Below, one piece after another: positions 1 through 9,050 of a stretch of 40,229 nt of DNA. Origin of the DNA: Ochromonas danica. Taxonomy: Eukaryota; Sar; Chrysophyceae; Chromulinales; Chromulinaceae. Location of the stretch: contig VKHL01000211.1 of the NCBI GenBank assembly GCA_015146655.1, forward strand, positions 1-40,229. Reading direction: 5' to 3'. The translations under genes were made by a program, and so were the position numbers. The notes below the pieces were generated by a model that made no database searches, had not been told where the DNA came from, and saw only the letters and a list, made by a program, of their open reading frames with translations. The first letter of the stretch is position 1, and each line of letters opens with the position of its first letter.

Positions 1-617
1 CTGCGCGAGCGAGTGACCTTGATGAAGAAGTACATCGCTGACAGCAGCATCACCACTGAGCCCCCAGAGGTGATGGATGTACTAAGGGCGTTCAAGGGCA
101 AGGAGGTCATTACCGTATCCTTTACAATTGTCATTCTTGACAATTCCAATGTATCCTTGATAGGTGTGCCCAACACCACTTGAGAGACAGGTGTGTATCC
201 ACCTCCACCAACCATGATCATAGGATCTGTAACACAACAGGCAGCCATATCGAGGAATTAATTCAGTGTCCCAAACAAAGAAAGGGTCGACAAGCAAACA
301 AATATTAACCTGGGGATATCAAGAAGCGCAGGAAATCGATGGAATCGTCTGAAAGGAATCGTGTCAGCTGCGCTGCAGAGTCCATCTTGCGATAGAGCCC
401 ATAATTCACAACTAAATTGTGTGCCATGTGAACACGATGTGGCTGGAGAGAGACAACAGCAAGTCGAAAGATCAGTTTTCTAGTTTCGAACAATTTGAAC
501 TGGTTTCCATCGGCAGAACCAACTAACCTTCATTAGATGACCTTGACCATAGTGATAGTTGCCAATATAGAAATAAGACACCTTCCTATTAGCAATGCTG
601 TGTACTTCTTGCGACAT
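1..617 (-). pseudogene. Class I histone deacetylase, catalytic core missing, runs off window
   Basis: Seen: exon 1 (617-528, 30 codons) and exon 2 (442-310) encode an RPD3/HDAC1-type N-terminus, including YHYGQGHLMKPHR, NYGLYRK and FLRFLISP. Both introns have GT-AG ends (527-443 and 309-227). The next exon starts at 226 and completes the split codon in frame to give SPD-PMIMVGGGGYT. In this family the GGGGYT motif lies almost 200 residues further on. The segment with the catalytic His-His pair and the zinc-binding Asp/His is therefore absent. After GGGGYTPVSQ the frame stays open to base 1 but no longer resembles a deacetylase. Class I HDACs remove acetyl groups from histones in nuclear complexes; this copy could not do so. 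It may be a deletion pseudogene, or an assembly or haplotype collapse. The family call is fairly sure; the cause of the gap is not known. Confidence 0.62.
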
Positions 618-1023
618 GGTTGGAGATTCGTTTTTCTATGAAGGGACTGGCAGTATGGCCACAGGACCAGCAGCAGACCATTTTTTCCCATTCAACGAAC
701 TGGCTGGGAAGAATGCAAAAATACCATCGTCGCCCTTTTAAGTTGTAAAGCTGTCCATCTTTGCTTTCGTGAATAGTCAGATGAATTGATTGTTATGGAC
801 TCCTTTCATCTTACAGCGCTTATTATTCATTCGGAAGAATACTATTAAGTTTTAATGAAAGCAATAAGATCGCATAGCTGTGATTACACTGAAATAATTA
901 TATTCATGACAAATAATTTGTGGGTTTGCAGTAATCTAGTAGCAGCTTGATCTAGTTGTAACACTACACATCTAATAGAGCTATTTACAGCTATGAACTA
1001 TCTTAAAGACCATATAATCCCTG
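618..1023. other. Intergenic, no gene seen
   Basis: AT-rich spacer between the start of the deacetylase-like gene and the stop codon of the fucosyltransferase-like gene, both on the minus strand. It should hold the 5' flank of the former and the 3' UTR of the latter. I see no ORF with protein-like character, no tRNA and no obvious repeat. Confidence 0.5.
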
Positions 1024-3592
1024 TTAAAAACACATTGTATAAGCTGATCCACTATCCATAGAGTAATAGTCAAACCCTCCATCTCCACGTGTTCGTTCCA
1101 AGTGATGAATCATCATACACCAGTTTGATGACAGTGTGCCTACAAAGCCATCGCCTTCACTAGCCACATAGAGATTGGCAAGAGAAAACATCATCTCATC
1201 GACAAAGTTACCCGGTGAAGTATGACCTGGAATCTCTTCAACATCTGGAGTATCAGCATTGACATAGAGTAGTTCCATACGAGGATAGCGAAGGAAATGA
1301 AATCGATAGTCAGGATATCCTCTATGCCCAACAAAGCAACAACAAGTTACAATCAAAAGAGATGAACAAACGAAAAGAATCTGACAAGACTTACTCAATG
1401 AGATCTTCAATAACGCTCTCCGTCTCAGTGGAGAGGAAGATATCCCGCACACCTGGTAGTTTCTTGCGAAGGAAAGTCATGTACCGTGATAAAGGTTCCC
1501 GAGGGACTTCCAGGTACTTGTAGCCACGACGAACATGCAAAGAAACAAAACTTGATGGTAGTTGAACAGGAGACCAGCTATCACTGCCACTACCACCACT
1601 ACCACCACCTCTATTATCATCGCCATCAGTCACTGGACTGTGTAATGAATGAACAATCAGCTGGTCGATGGCTTGGGCAAGCCAAGGCCTTGGCCGCACG
1701 AGATATCGAAGAAATTGGGAAATCCAAGTCAATTTCATCCCACTTGTAAAAGATGGGAACAGCGGAGGCTCATTGTGAATATTCATTATTTCATTGTTAT
1801 AATTGGGCATGTAGGTTCCATCCCAGAAACTGGAAGAAAGATCCCAAGAATCATAACATAGTTTACACTTTGCCTTGGGGTGGTTAGGAAAACACTCTTT
1901 CAAGATGATGACAGGCTCATCTCGAAGAGGATATCGATCAAAGAGTGTATCTTCCATGTAGACAGGTGCATTGGCAAGCAAGTCGAAGGGTATCTCACAA
2001 TGTGTAGTGGGGAGGAAATAACAACTCCAAACCGATCCTGCACATCCTGGATGCCTCCATTTGACCAGCTTTGGAGACTGACCTTCTATACTCAGGACCA
2101 AAATACGATCAAGACAAATAGCATAACGAAATATAGCAGAAATGATCAACATCATAGACCCCAGACCATGCAATCCAGAAGGAACCTCATAGACAAGGTA
2201 CTTGGCCGTGGCACAAGTACGAGGTAAGGGACGACCATCAAGTCCAGCCTTCAGATTATTAGAGTGAGTCAACGGAGGGTTCTGCCAGTTATAGATCTTC
2301 TCTTGCATATCTTGTGTGTATTCACACCAAATAGGTTCACCACAAACCTCTGTATCATAAGTCATCCCAAAGACTGGGCGCTTCAACCAAGTAGAGATGT
2401 TAAATGTCTTGGCATCATAGCTCTTATGAGAAGGAGCTTCAGCAATGCGCAGAGGATGGAGGAAAGGTTTTTGCTGTAGTTGATCAGCACGTTGTAACGT
2501 GGACAACCTCTTCTCAGCAAAGAGGATACAATTCCGAATAATCTCATCACTTTCTCTCCACCAGACTTCTGATATAGATTCATTTTTACTGGTCTGTCGG
2601 AAGGAATATTCCCCAGATATTGTGGATAATGCAGCCAGTGCTTCGAGAGGCTTCAAAGTAGACAATGTCCACATGGCACAACGCAATCCAATACCTTCAG
2701 AATCGATAGGCATCCATAAAGACATATGCTTTAGCGAGATAGGAATATGATCCGGAGACTGTCGGAAGAGGTAATAGGAGAGAGAAGTAGCAGGAAGAAG
2801 AACTTCGAAGTCGATGTCGACTGCTTCAGAACAAACAACAGAATCTTGCTGACGACCATAGGAACACTTTCTTGGTTTTGACCAATGATCTAGATAGGAA
2901 GACAGTGATCTACCTATTATGGTATGATCAGTGAAGTGAGAGTGGATAGTATGAGAGTCATGGTAGACCAGCACGGAGTCATTGGCTAAGAGTAAACTGT
3001 GATATTCCATCAAAGGAAACAAATCCATAAAGTCCCATAATACTAGTGCAACTTGACTGTCATGGAAATAAATAGGACTTTGACAATTAGTTACAAACCA
3101 AAATAACTTTTTCATCATAAGATATAATGCTTGATGATAATGTGCATTATAATGAAAGAAGATAAGATCTGGACAATGTTCATGAAGCATTTGATGTATA
3201 TGAACAAAGGGATTTTGCTTTGGATTAATAATATCTTGTGGATCAGATTCAGTGATGGTGGTAGCTGCTAGGATAAGAGTGCGACTCCACAAACCCTCCG
3301 TTTCTAACGCATGGCGCAGGGCTACAGTCTGTTCTTCTGTCATACTAACAGCAATAGCAGCACCTTCTTCACCCACTAGACGAGTTAAATGAATAAATTC
3401 TTTTCCATAGCCACTATTTAAATAATAGATAATACCACCTCGTTTCACTAGTTGTTGTGCGATGATTTCCATTCCATTAGGAAGAGGCCATTCGTGTGTA
3501 GTTCCTTTTGTTGTTGAAACTTCCTTATATTCATCATGATACTGAGACACAGTGCTTAATAGTAAGGATAATACTACCACCCAGACCAACAT
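1024..3592 (-). CDS. Secretory protein with C-terminal fucosyltransferase-like (GT23/FUT8-type) domain
   Basis: Two exons: 3592-1395 and 1321-1024, joined across a 73-nt GTAAGT...AG intron that completes a Glu codon; 831 residues. The start is the first ATG; the codon two upstream is GTG. Residues 1-17 form a hydrophobic signal peptide or anchor, so the protein enters the ER/Golgi. The C-terminal third carries a fucosyltransferase-like block: SLHVRRGYKYLE (HxRRGD-like, with Tyr for Asp) and, in exon 2, DGFVGTLSSNWCMMIHHLER, which resembles the FUT8 FVGTFSSQ region. Residues about 45-170 look like a separate Rossmann-type fold (GGIIYYLNSGYGKEF followed by alternating strands and helices). A Gly/Ser-rich insert (GGGSGGSGSDS) precedes the HVRRG motif. 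It probably transfers a sugar, perhaps fucose, to glycans in the Golgi; donor and acceptor are inferred. It is longer than typical FUT8 because of the N-terminal region. Confidence 0.6.
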
Positions 3593-3788
3593 AGTCACAC
3601 AGTAACTACTAATGACTTGTAAAACCTATAGACCTAACGGCGGATAGCTTCCAGAGAAACCAACACCTACCACGCAAAACAATAACCAATAACCAAATGC
3701 GCGGGATTTGTAATAATCCTTGCTGTCTTGGGGATGTGTCAGCACAACCGAACGCAAGAAAGTGGTCGTCAGAAACAATCCATCGGCC

Positions 3789-4769
3789 ATGTTGTTCCTT
3801 CTTCTCTCTCTTATGCTATTGAACTTACTCAATGTTTCTTCATTTATTCGTCCATGTTCCACCCTCAACTATGCAATTCGTTCAACTTCTTTGCAATTCG
3901 CACAAAAACCACCTATGCCTGATCTCGACTCGGATGATGAAGAGGAACTAATCCGAATTATGAACTCTAGCAGAGAGAATAGACTTCCCCCGACACCGAA
4001 GAAGATAAAGCCTCCTCAACCTCTAGTCGCACCCAATCGAGAATGGCGATCTGCACTAGAGACACCCTATCGTCCAACAATGCCTATTCGAGAGACAACC
4101 AAACGACGACCTCCAGTCTCTCCTCCTTCTTCCTATTATGATAGTGATAGTGATGATGATATTGACGACTTTGACTATGAAGACTTTGAAGAAGCCTTAC
4201 GTGAGGTAGAACGTGAAGGACAGATGCCTGGGAAGTACTCTTCCATTATGGAAGATGATCATCCTGGTCTACAGCCTGGAGAGATCATCTCACCAGATCT
4301 ATGGGGATCAATTGTTGATTACAATGGAACTGCAACTAATCTACGTCTGATTCACAAGGATGTAAAAGATATCATTGTGGTCTTTGTTGATCCACGAAGA
4401 GGCACAGCGGATTATGAAACAGTCTTGCAAGACTTCGACTATCTTCATCGAACTCAACCCAAAGTTGCTTTTGTGGCTGTTAATTGTGATGATAACATTG
4501 ATCTCCGCAAGAGATGCAAGAAGTTTCCTCGGTCATATCCCGTACTGATTGATCCAACAGAGAAGTTTGTGGAAGCGTTTAGATGTTATGAAGAAGGTCG
4601 CTTGGAATTCTGTTTGGCTATGTTAGATGCTCGCTCGGGTTTGGTATTAAGGAGCTGGTATGAGAAGAGCTTTCGATCTGTTTCTACTCGACGTATTCTG
4701 GAAGAAGAATTCAAGCAATTTCGGGCCAATCGTAGTCAATTCTTGCAGAAGGGAATGGGATTTCGATAA
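3789..4769 (+). CDS. Plastid-targeted thioredoxin-fold protein of unknown function
   Basis: 326 residues from the first in-frame ATG, with no intron. Residues 1-18 are a strongly hydrophobic signal peptide ending VSS, followed by Phe-Ile-Arg-Pro and a Ser/Thr/basic stretch. This matches the signal-plus-transit peptide of red-derived complex plastids, where Phe at +1 is needed for import. Acidic linkers follow (SDDEEE, DSDSDDDIDDFDYEDFEE). From about residue 175 the sequence resembles a thioredoxin/peroxiredoxin-like fold: DIIVVFVDPRRG, VAFVAVNCDD, a short FPRSYPVLIDP loop with a likely cis-Pro, then FVEAF. No CxxC motif lies at the usual position, so redox catalysis is unlikely and a structural or chaperone role is possible. 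An AATAAA lies at 4787, 18 nt after the stop. The 5' region of about 200 bp is shared with the divergent fucosyltransferase-like gene. Confidence 0.7.
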   Translation: MLFLLLSLMLLNLLNVSSFIRPCSTLNYAIRSTSLQFAQKPPMPDLDSDDEEELIRIMNSSRENRLPPTPKKIKPPQPLVAPNREWRSALETPYRPTMPIRETTKRRPPVSPPSSYYDSDSDDDIDDFDYEDFEEALREVEREGQMPGKYSSIMEDDHPGLQPGEIISPDLWGSIVDYNGTATNLRLIHKDVKDIIVVFVDPRRGTADYETVLQDFDYLHRTQPKVAFVAVNCDDNIDLRKRCKKFPRSYPVLIDPTEKFVEAFRCYEEGRLEFCLAMLDARSGLVLRSWYEKSFRSVSTRRILEEEFKQFRANRSQFLQKGMGFR

Positions 4770-5030
4770 AGATTTGTGTTTCTGTAAATAAAGTTGAGTT
4801 GTTCAAGGGATAAAGTGGTTGCGTCTTTCAACATTAATATTAATAATGCTCAAGAGTAAATATGATCTGACAATACAATCAACGAGATGGAATAAGATAA
4901 GCTTCTATAGTAGATAGTAGGTATTGTCAATACGTATTAATAGGTGCATTGTAGATTTCTAGTGCCGAATTCTCTCTGTTCTATTTTCTTAAGACCTTGT
5001 CTTGTCCAACACATTGCCAATCATCTGAGA

Positions 5031-6614
5031 TTAGAGTGTGCTCCATTGGTAGATCTTCGTGGAGAATGGAGGTAGATAGTCCTCTACTACTCCAAACAAG
5101 CTCGCACTAACATTCAAGGACATCTCTTCGTCATGGTTGAGATTCATTATGATCAATGTCAGCTCACCGGTGACAGAGTTCAAAAACGTTTCTGCAAGCA
5201 CATTTTCTCCTCCTCCAGCACCTGACCCAACCGCATTCACCACAGAATCAACCCTCTTTGAACCAACACCTACAAACTTTGACATATGCGCAATAGTCCA
5301 GTAGTCTTGATTGAAGTAGACTTCTTCAAATGAATTGGCGGTGGAAGGAATCGCCACCAAAGGTCTACCATTCTTATAGGTTACTGTGGGAAGTGTTGGC
5401 CCACAGTTCTCATCCAGGGCAATGATCCATTTCAATCCTGCTGTAGCCCAATGACCTGCTGCTCCAAGGAGGATATTCTCCATGTCCCATTCATGATTAT
5501 AGCCGAAGTCTGTCATGCCCTGAGTAATATCACAGACACCATTAGGATAGGAACCTGTGCACTCGGTTACCATCTGCGGCTTGCGAGGAAAGTTCTCATG
5601 AAGCATGTCTTGAGCATCTGCCATGGATCCTGAATAGCAATGCCAAGCAATACCATCGAATCCACTGCTATTACCCAGTACTGACATGGGATATGACGGA
5701 ACATCCCAGTTATGATCATAAGCAAGCAGCTGAGTCTGAAATACTGATAATTCAGGAGCAAGATAATTTGCTAATCGAACCGCATTCTCTGAGCTTAGAT
5801 ACATTCCAGGATATTCTGTACCTGTCCCAAAGAGAGGTTCATTCTGTAATGCCACATAATCAATAAATAGCCCTTGTTGTTTGAAAGATAAGAGAGACCA
5901 AACCAAGTATTTAGTATAGGTTAGATAGACATCTTGTGTGTTAATCAAGGTATTATTGTCTGAATAAGCAATAAGAGAGTCGTTGACTTTAAGCCAAGAA
6001 GGTGGTGACCATGGTGCAGCAATGATTTTCAAGTCAGGTCGTATAGCTTTAACATCTTTTAATACCTGTACAATATAGTTTTGACTATCATCATCAATAG
6101 CAAAATAAGAGAGATTATAATTGCCTTGTACTTCATCATATGTAGTACTAGTGAGTGAGAAGTCACATGATCCAATAGGAAAACGTAAGAAATTCATTTT
6201 AGCACTATCTTCAGATGAGTTAAATAGCTTATTTAAGACCATTTCATAAGCAGTTTGATTTCTTGATTTGAGTGAGATGAGGACATAAGCAGAAGCTTGT
6301 GGCAGACCTGCTCCATAGCCTAGCATGTCTTGATATTCGATATTAGAATTGATTTCAATTGTCACGTTGAAGTTATTGTTATTAGTTGGTTGAGTGAGAG
6401 TAGAAGGTTCTAGAAGATCTATAACAGCTCCTGTTGTAGTATTACAAACTGTAATCCATGATTGCAGTTTGACACCATTATTATCACTGTTATGACTATT
6501 AATACTGGATGAATCAGGTTGATTCACAATGACAAGAACTATAGCACATATGAAACAGGCTATGAAGATACCAGCTAGGATTGTATGAGAAAGATATCCT
6601 TGAAAGGTCGTCAT
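5031..6614 (-). CDS. Glucosylceramidase-type glycoside hydrolase family 30
   Basis: 527 residues, no intron. The start is the first ATG (6614); the frame is open further upstream but only from a TTG. One membrane segment (about residues 10-31) makes it a type II membrane protein or gives a cleaved signal. The rest is a GH30 TIM barrel with its side beta domain: GYGAGLPQASAYVL, FLRFPIGSCDFS, AAPWSPPSWLK, then LQNEP with the acid/base Glu at about 259, and MVTECTGSYP with the nucleophile Glu at about 351. The C-terminus (LTLIIMNLNHDEE...FSTKIYQW) is the expected beta-sandwich. Family members hydrolyse the glucose-ceramide bond in lysosomes or vacuoles. Several N-x-S/T sites agree with a luminal location. 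Family assignment is strong; substrate is inferred. Confidence 0.85.
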   Translation of the reverse strand: MTTFQGYLSHTILAGIFIACFICAIVLVIVNQPDSSSINSHNSDNNGVKLQSWITVCNTTTGAVIDLLEPSTLTQPTNNNNFNVTIEINSNIEYQDMLGYGAGLPQASAYVLISLKSRNQTAYEMVLNKLFNSSEDSAKMNFLRFPIGSCDFSLTSTTYDEVQGNYNLSYFAIDDDSQNYIVQVLKDVKAIRPDLKIIAAPWSPPSWLKVNDSLIAYSDNNTLINTQDVYLTYTKYLVWSLLSFKQQGLFIDYVALQNEPLFGTGTEYPGMYLSSENAVRLANYLAPELSVFQTQLLAYDHNWDVPSYPMSVLGNSSGFDGIAWHCYSGSMADAQDMLHENFPRKPQMVTECTGSYPNGVCDITQGMTDFGYNHEWDMENILLGAAGHWATAGLKWIIALDENCGPTLPTVTYKNGRPLVAIPSTANSFEEVYFNQDYWTIAHMSKFVGVGSKRVDSVVNAVGSGAGGGENVLAETFLNSVTGELTLIIMNLNHDEEMSLNVSASLFGVVEDYLPPFSTKIYQWSTL

Positions 6615-6814
6615 TATTATTCCCACATGCAGTGGTTGCTTTTGATTCTTGATGATGTGGATGAGAGAAGGAGCAAGTGTAGGATTTTCCAAGGCAAACA
6701 ATAATAATCTGCCGCGTGTTTTTCACAAAGTTAGTTATTATTGTGACGCGCGCGAGGAGTGGGTGGGGAAAAAGGGTGTGTTGTCCTTGTTGTCCATCAG
6801 CAGCAGCAGCACTT

Positions 6815-7020
6815 CTCACGCAGGACAAAAGGAGCGACCGCGTCCCGCGCAATGGTTTCGCACTCAGTTTGCAAGATAAAATAATAATATCTGAGCCCCG
6901 CGCAATAGTTTCACTCTCAGTTGCAGATATTATTATTTTATCTTGCAAACTGAGTGCGAAACCATTGCGCGGGATGCGGTCGCTCCTTTTGTCCCAGTCG
7001 CTCCTTTTGTCCTGCGTGAG
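6815..7020. mobile_element. Foldback (MITE-like) element with near-perfect arms and possible 4-bp target duplication
   Basis: The left arm (6815-6893) and right arm (6924-7020) are inverted copies around a 30-nt spacer. Both ends carry CTCACGCAGG or its complement. ACTT flanks the element directly on both sides (6811-6814 and 7021-7024), as expected for a 4-bp target-site duplication. The right arm has an extra tandem piece of about 18 nt built on CAGTCGCTCCTTTTGTCC. The spacer holds a third, diverged copy of the inner arm (CGCGCAATAGTTTCACTCTC). No transposase gene is present, so it would be non-autonomous. It lies in the space between two divergent genes. Confidence 0.6.
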
Positions 7021-7104
7021 ACTTCCACCACATCGTATGACAAGATATCCTATACAAGTATCTTTGATTAATCACTCATTAGCATACTATAGCTCTCCTA
7101 AAGG

Positions 7105-7974
7105 ATGACAGAACGAGAAGAATCTAATGATGAATGGCTAAGAGAAAGTGTGAGATTAGGTCCTCTTATGAAAGTTCCTTCTCGTCATCGACTTGCCAAT
7201 CGCTTTTATGAATCTGCACTCTCTATACCAAAGATGTTCCTTTGTGCCTTCCTTTGGGAAGGGTTTGGTTTAGGTAGTGGATATGCGTCTGAGTCAGTGG
7301 ACTTTTATTTCATCACAGGGCTAGGTGGTGGTGTCGGAGTGTTAGTTGGCCATCTCCTTGCCTTTGCCGTTGCCAAGGGCAAAGACTTCAAATGGCAAGA
7401 AGAGCTTACCCGTGGATCTCTTTATGGTATCTCAGTCTTCTTGGGCCCTGCGACACTGTGGCAGAAGATAGTGAATGACACAGATGAGTGGGGATGGTCC
7501 TTCACGGGGGCTTTCTTCTTCATGTGGCTGATAGCCTCATTGACCTACTTTGCATCGATGACCTTTTTCCGTGCTGTTGCAGAAATTGGATCAAAGCACT
7601 TACCTATTCTGAAAGTGGTGGAACCACCTAGCCTTCGCATTTGGAGTGATTTCTCCTTGTCCATTTCTGTGGGTCTAGGCGATGCTTTCTTCATGGGCAC
7701 GGTGCCTGACCAGTTCAATCATAATTGGTTAGCACCTGCTTTTGGAGTTCATGATGATACCGAGACCTTTCTCGCTATGTTGAAATCTGGATTATCTGTC
7801 TTGATTGGGTTTCTTATTATGCAGGTTGTGGAAAACTTAATTTTCAAATCTGCTTGGACGGATGATGCTCAAGATGATGCGGTAGCATCCAAAGAGGGAA
7901 GTCCAGCGACTGATAAGTCTATTGGCTTACCTCCTATGAGCAAGCAAGAAGATACTTTCAATACTCTTCATTGA
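7105..7974 (+). CDS. Multi-span membrane protein, unknown function
   Basis: 289 residues, no intron; the start is the first ATG after the upstream foldback element. Six likely membrane segments lie at about residues 41-60, 66-90, 104-122, 131-157, 183-201 and 226-247. The second is glycine-rich (GLGGGVGVLVGH). The N-terminus (MTEREESNDEWLRES) is charged with no signal peptide, and the C-terminal 40 residues are hydrophilic, suggesting both lie in the cytosol. Conserved-looking features include WEGFGLGSGY in segment 1 and LGDAFFMGTVPDQF in segment 5. I do not recognise the family. Transport or a structural role in an organelle membrane are both possible. Confidence 0.75.
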   Translation: MTEREESNDEWLRESVRLGPLMKVPSRHRLANRFYESALSIPKMFLCAFLWEGFGLGSGYASESVDFYFITGLGGGVGVLVGHLLAFAVAKGKDFKWQEELTRGSLYGISVFLGPATLWQKIVNDTDEWGWSFTGAFFFMWLIASLTYFASMTFFRAVAEIGSKHLPILKVVEPPSLRIWSDFSLSISVGLGDAFFMGTVPDQFNHNWLAPAFGVHDDTETFLAMLKSGLSVLIGFLIMQVVENLIFKSAWTDDAQDDAVASKEGSPATDKSIGLPPMSKQEDTFNTLH

Positions 7975-8489
7975 GAACAATTGTTGATTCATCCTTCTAT
8001 GCTGGATGGGACGCATTTCATTATACGTATCAAGGGCCAGTTTACCCAACACCTTTCTTGTTAGAAAGAACTACTAGGGATTAGCTACAATCAATTGCGA
8101 CTTTCTTTGTGACGGTATTTTTGAGTGGTAATTTAAGGATTAACAAATCATCTACAACTACCAAATGTTCATTGCAGTAGTTGTGAATTCAATTGCTGGA
8201 GACACTCGCTTCTTCGTAGATCCTGTGTAAGCCAACATACACTTAACTACCAACCAGTCTCATCGCTAATGAAGTGTGTACACGAGAGTACATGGTGGTG
8301 GTGGTTACTTCGACCAATTGAATGAGATTATCTGTGTGTCTGAAAAACGCTCTTTTGTGGTGTCACGTGGGAAGAAATGGAGTTTCTCCCAGTGGGAGAA
8401 AAAGTCGCCTTTCCTCCAGCAGCAGCGCTCCTCTTCTGTTGGGTGAGTGAGATCTCCAGTGAAGAGATTAGATAAGGAATACGATAAAA
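7975..8489. other. Intergenic between two plus-strand genes, no gene seen
   Basis: Holds the 3' UTR of the membrane-protein gene and the 5' flank of the complex I subunit gene. ORFs on the minus strand here are short, run through the start of the next gene and have no protein-like character. No repeat or RNA gene is evident. Confidence 0.45.
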
Positions 8490-8953
8490 ATGTTCGCTTT
8501 GAGAAGAAGTGCTTCTTTGATTAAGACAAGTGTTGCGGTTAGAAGAATGGGAGGTGGTCATGATCACCATGGCCCACCTATGCCTCCCATGGCTCGTATG
8601 AGACCTCCCACTAAAACGGTAAAATCGCTCCCCTCTTCGATTCACAAGAATATTTATTCTTTTATTTACCTAATTTCCTTTTTTAGTTACCAGAGGAAGT
8701 GGAGTTAGTGTGGAACGATGGTGTTGCCCCTGAGTGTGCCGTCGATATCGATGCCCGCCACATCCCCACTGGCCGAATGGTCAAGCACTTCTTGACTGGC
8801 CTTGGCTTCTTTGCCTCGACCTTTCTCGTCATCTATATTAGCGACCCTGCTAGTAGAGCACCTATTGCCCCTAGGTCTGCTGTTCTGAATGAGAAGGCCT
8901 TCTTGGTTGACATTGGCCTGGCCCCGGAATCCGATCTCGAAGAACAACACTAA
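8490..8953 (+). CDS. Mitochondrial complex I accessory subunit, NDUFB8 (ASHI)-like
   Basis: Two exons (8490-8618 and 8687-8953) joined in phase 0 across a 68-nt GT-AG intron with a T-rich 3' end; 131 residues. The N-terminus (MFALRRSASLIKTSVAVRRM) is basic, hydroxylated and lacks acidic residues, as in mitochondrial presequences. It is followed by a His/Gly/Pro/Met-rich stretch. The rest, with ELVWNDGVAPECAVD, one membrane helix (about residues 79-97, ending ISDP) and an acidic tail, aligns by eye with the C-terminal half of NDUFB8 (LNWGEP..., a single helix, then a D-P stretch). NDUFB8 is a single-span subunit of the membrane arm of NADH:ubiquinone oxidoreductase. The protein is small for the family, and the call rests on layout and a few motifs. 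Confidence 0.6.
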
Positions 8954-9050
8954 ACACTTCTTCCATTCCACTGCCTTCCCACCTCTCCTTCTTTGTAAAG
9001 TTACCAAAAACTACTAGTCTATACCATGGATACATCTTCTGCATGCTTGT

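Noticed and set aside
1-183. Plus-strand open frame LRERVTLMKKYIADSS... ending at 181
   Set aside because: Could be the end of a gene to the left, but there is no start or domain, and the minus-strand deacetylase frame covers the same bases. Kept only as a finding.
6514-7108. Two ORFs sharing DIIILSCKLSAKPLRG on opposite strands
   Set aside because: The shared peptide arises because the ORFs read opposite arms of the foldback element; not genes.
8328-8645. 105-codon minus-strand ORF opposite the NDUFB8-like exon 1
   Set aside because: Antisense shadow of a spliced gene with a mitochondrial presequence.
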